Origin: Sanchytrium tribonematis
Taxonomy: Eukaryota; Sanchytriomycota; Sanchytriomycetes; Sanchytriales; Sanchytriaceae
Assembly (NCBI GenBank): GCA_018985235.1
Contig: JADGIG010000116.1
Location: forward strand, 1-18,329
Direction: 5' to 3'
Length of the DNA: 18,329 bases
This document shows positions 7,554-15,996 of the stretch, piece after piece. The notes beneath the pieces were generated by a model. The model made no database searches and had not been told where the DNA came from. It saw only the letters and a program-made list of their open reading frames with translations. The position numbers and the translations under genes are program-made. Within the stretch, counting starts at the first letter, position 1, and the number at the start of each line of letters is the position of its first letter.

Positions 7554-8619
7554 TTAATATTGCACAAGATCTGTGTATTTTTTATGGCAGCTCGTGGCCA
7601 TGGAACTGGTAAAGTGCATTTTAATGGCAGTAAAATGAATATGAATGATAGCATCAGGCCCATCAAGAAGCATTTGAATCCATGATAATTCAATTTTCTT
7701 CCAAGTTTCAACTAAATATTTCTCTAAATTCCCCATTAAATTTGACCTATAATTTCCTGCTTTCAATCTACGCTTCAATTCTCTCCAAACTAGCTCAATG
7801 ACATTCAAGTGAGGTGACTTGGCAGGCCAATCCAAATAACCAACACCACTGGAATCCATCTTTTCGAGTCACATTTGGGAGTTGTGAATTGAGGCATTAT
7901 TTTGAACAAACCAAACATCCCCAATATCATCCTCAAATACTTTTACAAATGGCACAATATATCCAATAATCATATTCAAATAATATTGACCATCCATAGC
8001 ACCCTCACAGATCACTGAACTACTTTTATGGTAGTATCCCACAGTTGCCAAAATCATGGTTCCTCTCTTGTCTCTTTTGTCAGCTTACTGGTAATACTTG
8101 AGGTTTTGCATAATTCTTTTATCTGACCAAAAATGTTAAACCTGCTGTCAAAAAGTCGCAGTCGAACCATTCACTCATCAGACCATAAAATGTGTCTAAT
8201 TTGGCCGTCTGTCCATCTCAAAAGATCCCTAACAAAGCTCAAACGTGACCTTTTATGTTGATAAGTTAGTGTTATTTTCTTTAATTTGGGTCGCAACTTC
8301 AATTCCGCCTCTAATAAACGATTTCTCAAAGTTGGTGTGGATTTTGATAAATTCGATGTGGATTTTAGATCTTTTAAATTGACATATCCTCCCTTCTTGG
8401 CAATTTTAATTATATATCGATCATAATCGTAACTCGCTTACGTCCTGTAGTTTTCTTTGTTTTGCATGTTTGCCGATTTTTGGTTGTGTAGAAAATAGAC
8501 TTAGCAACGCTCTCTGACACAAATCTGCCACTTTCTAATACAATAGGAAATGATTTACTACAATACGTAGCGCATATATAGCCTCTTTCACCTTTAGTGT
8601 ACGATTTACCTTTACCCAT
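7554..8619 (-). pseudogene. Tc1-type (DD34E) transposase, near full length, inactivated
   Basis: From ATG at 8619 the minus strand can be followed through a whole Tc1-like transposase by changing frame once. First comes MGKGKSYTKGERGYI...TGRKRVTI. After a frame break near 8430 comes YDRYIIKIAKKGGYVNLKDL (second helix-turn-helix), TLRNRLLEAELKLRPKLKK, RSRLSFVRDLLRW and then LWSDE with the first catalytic Asp (8177-8179). A TGA follows at once (8171-8173). The frame reopens around 8057 (GYYHKSS...GAMDG.YYLNMI) and reaches QNNASIH, where Asn (7899-7901) replaces the second catalytic Asp of QDNA. A TGA at 7869-7871 follows, then LDWPAKSPHLNVIELVWRELKRRL with the Glu. With 34 residues between the second and third positions, this fits Tc1. 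At least three lesions and one lost catalytic residue make it dead. Terminal inverted repeats were not found. Confidence 0.8.
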
Positions 8620-8643
8620 TTTCTCCAGTTGTTAAGAAAAATA

Positions 8644-10477
8644 ATTCTACTTGTAATACATTTATATTTGGCGATATAAAAATAAACAACAGATTAACGA
8701 AAAATGAGATTACAATATTTGATTTGATGGCCATGAATGGTCTATTTGAATATGATCTGGGTGATCAGTTCTCATTTATGAAGAATGGTGCATTGAATAT
8801 CCTGATCTGGCTTTCTACAGCTCATACACGAGCTACAGAGTCATCTCTGGTAAATTGATTGATCGATTTGACATTAGCGATCACAAGGCTATCCTGATGG
8901 AATTAGAATTGGACAATGACAATATTCTAGTCTACCCAAAGAGACCTAAATGGAATGTCCTTAGATTTCATGGAAACTGTCACAAAAGAGATTATCATGC
9001 CAATTCTTAAAAGTCGTCAATTTATCAGCTCTCAGAGAAGGAATTAGCCGCCAACAACTCAGCTAATTGCACCTAGAACATCATTTTGATTAGTGGACAA
9101 CCAAATAAATCTGGTGGTAATGACTCTGTTGCCAATGAATTGCTAAAGCACTCTAGTTTGGAGCATTTGGAGTACCTCATGAAATTCTTCAATTTAATTG
9201 GTCGCTCAGGAATCACGCCGGATATGTTCAGATGTAGCCTAATTGTTCCCATACAAAAGGGAAAGTCCAATGAGTATCAGCACCTGGTCGAATACCGTCC
9301 GATTGCTCTTTGCAGCGTATTCATGAAGATGTTTGAAAAATTACTCAAATCTCAAATCATGCCATTCTTGGAAACATCACCAAATCAATTCGGCTGTAAG
9401 CGTGCCACAACTCTCACAGATGCAGCTTGGTACTTGGAAAATCGATTAAGTGAAATGAAATATAATTCAAATGATTTCATTATGATAAAACGGACTTGGC
9501 ATCGGCCTTTGATAAACTGAGTCACCAAACCATGATATCGATATTAAAGGATCTAAGAGTACCGGATAATATATATTCACTGATTGTTAATATATACATA
9601 CGTCAAAGTATCAAATTGAGTGTTGGAGACAAATGCACAAATTTTAGATCAATTCACCAAGGTGTCTTGGAGGGGACTATCCTATCCCCGAATGTGTTTA
9701 CTAAGATGGTTGATGTCGTGATGCGGGTACTCTCTATTATGAATATTTAGTATGCGGATGATTTATTGTTTTGCATAAGAAGATCTGATTATGATGATAT
9801 TCTGGCAGATCTGTCCTCCGAACTAGCTAAAATTGAACTGTATTTAAATATAAGCAAGACATATGAGCTGAATGAGATTTAAGACACTTGGTTGGGCATG
9901 CAGTTGAATTTCAATGGATGTAACACAGAAATGCAATCAAAGCAAATTTAAAGAAAGCTCGTACTAAGATTCGCAACGCCAAGAATCATGGTGTATTCAA
10001 TGGTGCATTTAAATCCGAACATTTACTGAGATATGTGGATAGTTGTATTCTTCCTCTATTGGAAATGGAATTGGCCATCCATGATCCCATTTCCATATTG
10101 GCTAATGATGTCAATGTTTTTCTTAATACAGTTGTGCGTGATTTATTGGGTATTCCTACGTATGCTCCAGTAGCTGATATTTGTTTGTTGGGCCGCTATT
10201 CATTTTTTACGAGAGATGGTTTGGATTAAATTGCAAATTTATAAACAAGATGGAATATCTAGCTGGAATCAAAAATCAGTATGAGTATGCTCCGAAATGC
10301 AAAATGAAGTTTCAAATGAAGTTTCATGTCCATAAGAAACTGAAGAATTACTACAAAAACAATCCCACAATTCTGCAAGTCTTTAAACGCTAGTATCCCA
10401 ATACTGAAAAGGAATGTGATAAATATGGGTCTTCCGATTCATTCGTCAATCAAATCTTAAAGTGTCGCAGTGATCGA
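8644..10477 (+). pseudogene. Non-LTR retrotransposon (LINE) APE-RT remnant
   Basis: The plus strand starts abruptly inside an apurinic endonuclease domain: FIFGDIKINNR (GDxN-like), DLMAMNGLFEYDLGDQFSF, then after a frame change FYSSYTSYRVISGKLIDRFDISDHKAI, with the SDH motif near 8880. The RT follows: 9086-9520 (KSGGNDSVANELLKHSS, IVPIQKG, YRPIALCS, QFGCKRATT), a frame change, 9496-9750 (SAFDKLSHQTM, QGVLEGTILSP), then TAG at 9748-9750 directly before the catalytic YADD. After two more breaks come DSCILPLLEMELA, VVRDLLGIP and LLGRYSFFTRDGLD. The 5' end of the protein is missing, as expected for a 5'-truncated insertion. At least five lesions are visible. The element copied itself by target-primed reverse transcription; this copy is dead. 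The clade cannot be assigned by eye. The 3' end runs into the recombinase gene. Confidence 0.75.
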
Positions 10478-12161
10478 GTGAATGTATTTGTTGAAAATCA
10501 TTGCAACGAAATTGGGGGTGAAACACAATTTGAAATTCCCTCAAAATGGACATGCCTGTACGACCAGGGTGTGAATAATATGAAAATAAATTCGAATTAT
10601 CACTCTCTTGTAAATTTTCCTCAAATTTCGACGTTTCATTTTGCCTTACACCAAATCCATTTCGATCTAAAACTGATTGTACGCCACTCATGATACGCTC
10701 ATCTAATCCAGTATAAGTAACTGTATTTAATGTGACTGATCGATTGTCAAATTCTTGAACAACATTGTTTACAATTTTAGTGGAATTTTCTTCAATAGCT
10801 GGCACTATTTTTTCCATAGATTGTTGAACGTGTACTAATTGAAATAAAATATTGGCATATGGTGGAATACCACTTGCAGTTAAAGTATCAGATTTAAAAT
10901 TGGAAACAGATACAAATTGAGACAGTTGCTGGATTCTATTTGAATCTCTAAATAATGGGGTGTGACGAAGTAAATGTGTTGGACTCATCTGAGCATTTAA
11001 GTAGTTATAGTGATGAACAAGTGATGCAAGAAAAAATTTTGCAATTTGAAATTGGGTTGGTGGCAAGTTTGGAAATGCGATTTCAATACTTTCTCTTAAT
11101 AAATTAGCTGGTGTATTTGCACTAAATTCAGGCGGCAGCTAAGCAAATTGATGTGAATTGTATGGCAAACCACTTAAATATCTACCAACATATCGATCCC
11201 CTGCTTCATGATAATCTGTATATGCATCTTGACTTCCACCAAGTGTCCAACCTCCTCTCAATAAAATCGCAGCTGATGATGGACCAATGGTTGTACCACT
11301 ACTACAATAAGTCTTTCCCCCTTTTCTAAATGAATGGGTTCCAATGTTCAAATTTACAAATTCATGATGATCACCTTTTAATTCCTCAATTTCCTTAAGA
11401 AGAATATTGGAAAATCGATTATATTGTGATCTACCATCAACTATTGTGAAACAAGAAAAATAAATTGCTAGTGACAAAATTGGACATAAGGGTGGATTTA
11501 AAGCATTACAATAAATATGTCTGGGATACCTAATTTGTTCACCAGTTTGATCCGTCTTGGAGTGCGCGAAGTATATTGATAAGCAATCATCTTGCCATTG
11601 CAAATGATTGAAACAGAGATGCACAGTATTGCTGCTTCTACACATCAAATTCCAACAAATTGATGCAAACGAGTGGGCAAAAATTGCATCACGGCTTCCT
11701 CTCAAAAACCATTTTTTTAATAAAATTCTATATGCAACATAATCAATCGCATCCTTTCCGCTAATTAGCCTGACACTTGAATTTACTGTGTGTTGAATAT
11801 TCACTCTCTTTAAACCATCGAATAAACTATTTAGTTGGATTTTAAATTCATCTGTTAGGCGAAACTGATAAATATCAAACAAAAATTCAAATGCTGATTT
11901 GTGAGCATCATAGGAGATTGTGCTTAAATACTCAGTTGAATTGTGTTTCCGCAGTTTAGACAACCAATAAACAAAAGCAGTTGGTGCAATTTCTTCCAAA
12001 TCAAGTGGCAGCCCATTTCGCAAATTAGAAATCCACTCTTTAACTTTATTTTTATATCGACGGTTGCTGTTACTATAATCAAAATATGCCTGTTCTCTTT
12101 CTGCATCATTTTCATATTCTACATCGTCAAATTGGTGTAATTCACTATCCAAAATGTCCAA
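10446..12161 (-). pseudogene. Tyrosine recombinase with C-terminal extension, one in-frame TAG
   Basis: Two minus-strand frames in the same phase, 12161-11139 and 11138-10446, are split only by TAG at 11141-11139. Part one carries a full tyrosine-recombinase set (numbered from a TTG at 12161): Arg175 (MCRSSNT), Lys202 (SKTDQ), His276 and Arg279 (HSFRKGG), Trp305 and Tyr314 nine residues later (GWTLGGSQDAY). The TAG replaces one residue in HQFA-x-LPPEF; the frame then runs through FPNLPPTQFQIAKFFLASL, GIPPYANILFQLVHVQ and NVVQEFDNRSV. From memory this recalls long recombinases of mobile elements in oomycetes, algae and fungi, some called Crypton-like; not checked. No ATG is available: the frame is open back to 12227, including CRVCF, so the true N-terminus lies upstream or is lost. 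The C-terminus appears replaced by LINE sequence. It would cut and rejoin DNA through a Tyr-DNA intermediate. Confidence 0.75.
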
Positions 12162-12267
12162 TAGATCTGGATTGATTAAATTCGGTGATCTAAAGCAAAC
12201 ACGACAAGAAGATTTATTCTTCGGTGGTTAAATGTCAACACAAAGCCCACCAATTTAATCCGGCCGA

Positions 12268-12851
12268 TTAAGAGATGGAAGTGATGTTTTTTAGTAATTT
12301 GAGTAAATCAAATATTTGGGTTTCGGTACCATTTCTAAATATACTATAAATATAATTTTCATCCAATTGTTTATAATTGTTGGTGCATTCACCTTCAAAG
12401 TGAAATAGTGAGTCACATGGTTGCGAACACATTTTGCGATATCCAAGTTTACTGGGAAAGTGTCCCATAAGTATTTTCACACCTAGTTTACGCACGTGAT
12501 GTGTATAATTGTAAAAATACTTTTTCCTTAGTAATAATTGCAACAATGCAGATGAAATTGGCAAATTTGATGCTCTTTTGGCTTCATTGGTGTCCCACAT
12601 TTCCTTCAGTCTTCCTTTCTATTCTCGTGTGCAAGCGGCTCATATTTGTTCATGTTATCTGCAAGGGAAGTGTTATGTTTTAATAAATTTATATAAGAAT
12701 CTGGTGTATCTAAATCCACATTTTGAAGTTGTTTAATGGTATTTAATATCTGATTTTCAGACGAAATACGTGCTTTAGAGTATAGTTCATAAGCATTATG
12801 AAATTTGCGCAATAGTACATGGATTTTTCTTGTATTTGAAAAAATTTGCAT
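12268..12851 (-). pseudogene. Unassigned frame-shifted coding region with zinc-knuckle-like motif
   Basis: Two minus-strand frames overlap in different phases near 12605: 12851-12606 (81 codons, MQIFSNTRKIHVLLRKFHNAYELYSK...) and 12600-12268 (110 codons, MWDTNEAKRASNLPISSALLQLLL...). They read as one protein broken by a single frame change. The second part contains MGHFPSKLGY followed by C-x3-C-x4-H-x4-C (MCSQPCDSLFHFEGEC), reminiscent of the Cys/His segment at the end of some LINE polyproteins. It ends only about 40 bases before the recombinase frame opens at 12227, so it may instead belong to the same element. I cannot decide, and the family is not recognised with certainty. Confidence 0.4.
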
Positions 12852-12879
12852 TTTTGCGTATTGATTCGAGTTTCTCTAA

Positions 12880-13606
12880 GTGGTATCTGTCCCAAAGTGT
12901 AATTACGTAGCTGATAATGGATTCAATGACTCCTTTAGTAAAGAGAATTATTGCGTGGAACATGTGCTAAATAGTAGCCTGCACAAAACAAACTTGATAA
13001 AGATCCTCAATAATATCCAGAGAAAGTGTATGCCAGCGACTTGATCTGCAGTCTTCATGAGTGAAAACGCAATAAATAATTAACAAAAAAGTCAATTAGT
13101 AAGTTACCATGTTGTTTCATCCAATTACGGGTGTAACGAGCATTATGACAAAACAAGACTAAAAAGAATTTGGCAGTAGGTAAACTGATATAATTTGCGT
13201 CTAACAGTAGTTATAGGTTCTAATCCGAAAAAACTGAAGCATTTGCTAAATTTTGTTCCATATTTAAGGCCTTGTTTTCTCCTAAGGTGCACCATAAAGT
13301 AACCTTAAGAGGCAAACTTCGGGTACCGAAAATATAGTGCACTTTAAAAAATCTGGATCTTCAGAAAGAATATGTAGCAGAAATAATACGTAGCATTTGG
13401 GTTGCAAAACATACACGCTGGTCTCTATGTTGCTGTGCAATTACAATGCCATATTTGCGTTGATGTTTATTAAAGTTTTTTCCCTCCATATATCGTTTTA
13501 AAGTCTGGTAACAAAATGGAAATCCGTGTTTTTGCAATTTGCTACAGCGATCACGAAGAGAGTCTTTTGGATGCATTTCCACAGGTTGCTTAATATAAGG
13601 CCCCAT
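12880..13606 (-). pseudogene. Third Tc1-like transposase, heavily decayed
   Basis: The longest open part is 13606-13361 (81 codons). It reads DRCSKLQKHGFPFCYQTLKRYMEGKNF...IVIAQQHRDQRVCFATQML, matching the second helix-turn-helix and the HR..R..FA..ML stretch before the catalytic core of Tc1-like proteins. In other frames the core can be traced: DPDFLKCTIFS near 13340 (the expected DE after FS is not there), LKVTLWCTLGENKAL near 13300, CHNARYTRNWM near 13130 (His where the second Asp is expected), and RWHTLSLDIIEDLY with the Glu at 13006-13008. Several frame changes and stops separate these blocks. The last piece, to about 12880 (VIESIISYVITLWDRYHLEK), fits the C-terminal helix. No terminal inverted repeats were seen. 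Confidence 0.6.
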
Positions 13607-14303
13607 TTTTTAAGACCTGAGCCAAAATACAAGAACTATGCCGCTGCAAATAACGAAAATTAAATTTTTGAAAAGAATTTGTTGGTATTGCCTGATTTGC
13701 AAATTTCCAATTCATTTGTTATTTTAAAATGAGTTTGAATTTTCATGGTTTAAAGCAGTCGCCATGACTGCATTTAATTGTGTTTTTAAAATAGAAGAAA
13801 ATAGTTTACAATATGGTGATATTCGTTATTTTGTTGATAATGGTCGTGAGAAACTAACTGTCAATTATTGATAAAAAATGTTTAAATTATTGTGAAAGTG
13901 AATTTATAATTGGAAGATTTGCGTCAGAAAAAGTATCAGATCCAACTCCTTTTATTTTAAAATTTGGGGGATCTACATGTTTAACTAATGTGTCGCAGAC
14001 TAAACTGTTCAACATGCGAATATAGTTTGAAGTATGGTAATGCTGAAATGGTAATTGACTTAGTGGATGTTTTTGCAAAAAATTTTACACCAGATTCGTT
14101 GTCACTATAAATACAATAGTTTGAATGACGTTTTCCATTATTAACTAGATTATTTATGTAATGTATCCTCTGTCTCACCCTTCTGACACAGACAATGACG
14201 CTTTCTGACTTGCAAAAATCAATGATAAAATCAATGGATGCAAATACTTTGGACTAACTCGTGATCAAGTACGTAGCTTTTTAAAAAGATAAAGAAAAGT
14301 GGA
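13607..14303. other. Degenerate region, coding-like on both strands
   Basis: No intact gene is present. The plus strand reads coding-like in three pieces: 13728-13871 (SWFKAVAMTAFNCVFKIEEN, then LQYGDIRYFVDNGREKLTVNY), 13873-14025 (CESEFIIGRFASEKVSDPTP) and from about 14000 (GNAEMVIDLVDVFAKNF). A last piece near 14210-14280 reads KINGCKYFGLTRDQVRSFLKR, which could be a small DNA-binding helix pair. The minus strand also has 63- and 65-codon frames at 13887-14178 that could join by one frame change. I cannot say which strand was real. Most likely the remains of another mobile element. Confidence 0.3.
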
Positions 14304-14381
14304 AATGTTCTGTAGTGGCAGACATTCTCAAGGTAAACAGTAAAAGGTATTTATTAATTCTCTTTCTCATTTTTATCTTTG
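14304..14381 (-). repeat. 78-base direct repeat, copy at the integrase end
   Basis: Identical at every position to 18252-18329. On the minus strand it includes the integrase stop (14356-14354) and, 14 bases earlier in another frame, the ATG (14370) that opens Gag in the other copy. If the unit is bounded by TG...CA it would be 14306-14383, exactly 78 bases, and the last two bases of the other copy would lie just beyond the window. Confidence 0.85.
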
Positions 14382-15286
14382 CACGGATCACTTTGGCAAA
14401 TTTGATGATTCCAATCATCAATCCAAGTGATCCACACATCTTTATCTTGCCACTTATTTTCTAAATCGTCATTCTGAGTCATTTCATTTGATAAATTGCA
14501 GTGATTCACTTCCTTCATTTCCAAATCAGAACACTCCCCCTGAATCTCTTCAATTTTAACCAATGAATCAGCGTGTGCGACTCTACTTCTTTCCTCATCA
14601 TCTTCCTGAATTCTAAATTGTTTGTCACGCACCATTTCAATAATTGTTGCCATTGTGGCAATTTCTGTCAATTTTAATTTGGTATTTGGATTGTAATACC
14701 ACACTCGATCACCCACTCCCAATTCCACTTTTCTCAATGACTTGTTCAATTTATCTTGTTGCACTGCTTTACTCACATTTAAATGTTTAATAGTGGATTG
14801 TCTGACATTTTGGTCAATCGGCATTCCACAGTACTTAGAATCCAATACAGTACTAATCATGGTCATTAATTCAATAGGAGTGTATCCTGTGTTGTATTTA
14901 GGGTTGTTATTAATCCACATGTTGGCCATTTGCACCTGGCACTCAAAACTCATTTCTGAATGTTGCAATCTTACTAATCTAATATTCTTCTTCGCAATGG
15001 CAATCGCACTCTCTGCATATCCATTTTCATGACTAATCTTTGATGTAGTGATTTCCCTCAGAATCCCACGAGTACTGCAGAAAGATGTCATAGCCCCTTT
15101 AAACTCGGATCCCCCGTCGTGAATCAATGTACGCATTTCTCCAAAGCATGACACATATTTTAATAGCCCTTGAAGTACATTCTCCGGTGTCTTGGCCATA
15201 ATTGGATGTAATATGGTCATTCCAGTGATAAATTCACGAATCACAACAATGTATTTAAAATCAATTTCTGCCTCGTGTACCTCCAT
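14354..15286 (-). pseudogene. Integrase core and C-terminal domain (pol, part 3)
   Basis: The 310-codon frame after the TAA at 15302-15304 is in the same phase as the frame before it. The catalytic core shows Asp57 (LIHDGGSEF) and Glu92 (ENGYAES), 34 residues apart. The first catalytic Asp should sit at the start, in the usual W..D.. position 58 residues before Asp57, but the codon there (15292-15290, in INLM upstream of the ATG) encodes Asn. Residues about 188-244 (GVGDRVWYYNPNTKLK...FRIQEDD...RVAHADSL) form the SH3-like GPY/F-type DNA-binding end. A tail of Asp/Glu and Trp follows, with no chromodomain that I can see. The enzyme would insert the element's DNA into the genome. With the stop and the Asn, this copy is probably inactive. 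The stop codon lies within the terminal direct repeat. Confidence 0.8.
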
Positions 15287-15301
15287 TAGATTAATTCCAC
15301 A

Positions 15302-15996
15302 TTACTGATTGATAAATCTAGGCTTTCTAAATGTATATTTAGACTGTACTGGCCTAGATTTCATCTTGCAAATCTCACAATTTTTCACCATATTTTCAAT
15401 GTCATTCATTTTAGTATTCCAATGGTATTTCCTCAACAATATCTTCATTCCCTGAATACCTGGATGCGTGTAATGTGCTTTCTGGATTAGAGTCTTCCTG
15501 TGATCTGGATTACTGACTTCTCCAGTTGGCATAATCAAATTTAGACACTTTTTGCACTGAAACACCTCAAATTCCCAGTCCACACATGATTTGTGACTGC
15601 ACAACCCACATCTCGCACACTCCAACGGCAATACAGTAGCAGGGTTCTGACAATGGCAATCCATCTTGATTGGATCAGATTTTGATGTTTCTAGGATTTC
15701 AGGTCTCTCTTTGTTCTCCACTGGCTGGTCTCCCTCTTTCATTTCTAATCGTGCTCTTTTCTTGGAACGGCTCTCTACAGCATTACAATTTAAGTCATAG
15801 TCATCGACTCCATCCACATCTTCTGCATGATCAATTCTGGAAAGCATATCTGCCAATTGATTGGATGCACCAGCAATGTGGAATGCTTCATATTCATACT
15901 TTTGGATGGATTCAATCCATCTAAATATCTTGGGACTCTTCTTTTTTCCCATTCCTTGCAATAAATAGACAGCTGCTTGATTATCTGATTTGATGA
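15302..15996 (-). pseudogene. RNase H end, PHD-like finger and integrase zinc domain (pol, part 2)
   Basis: The frame takes over from the Gag-RT frame by a -1 shift at about 15997. It continues RNase H without gap: IIKSDNQAAVYLLQ (catalytic Asp), RWIESIQKYEYEAFHIAGASNQLADMLSR (final Asp). A charged linker with SKKRARLE, a possible nuclear localisation signal, leads to the PHD-like finger. Then comes the HHCC integrase zinc domain: HYTH and, about 30 residues on, CEIC. The frame ends FINQ-TAA just where the integrase core should begin; the next codons continue into that core in phase. No start codon is expected, as this is an internal part of pol. No X-XXY-YYZ slip site was found at the frame change, so an accidental single-base change is the simpler explanation. 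Confidence 0.8.
15545..15658 (-). other. PHD-like C4HC3 finger inside pol
   Basis: The spacing is C-x1-C-x10-C-x2-C-x4-H-x2-C-x9-C-x2-C, covering CHC, ECARCGLCSHKSC and FQCKKC. This fits the PHD finger pattern of two zinc sites; Phe stands two residues before the seventh Cys where Trp is usual. PHD fingers read histone H3 tails. Its place between RNase H and the integrase zinc domain is not part of the usual Ty3 layout. Confidence 0.65.

Noticed and set aside
11139-11141. TAG and TAA read as sense codons in a variant genetic code
   Set aside because: The interrupting codons differ (TAG in the recombinase and LINE, TGA in the Tc1 copy, TAA in the Ty3 pol), and frame changes occur in the same elements. 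The LRR genes have clean frames and end in TAA. Decay explains this better.
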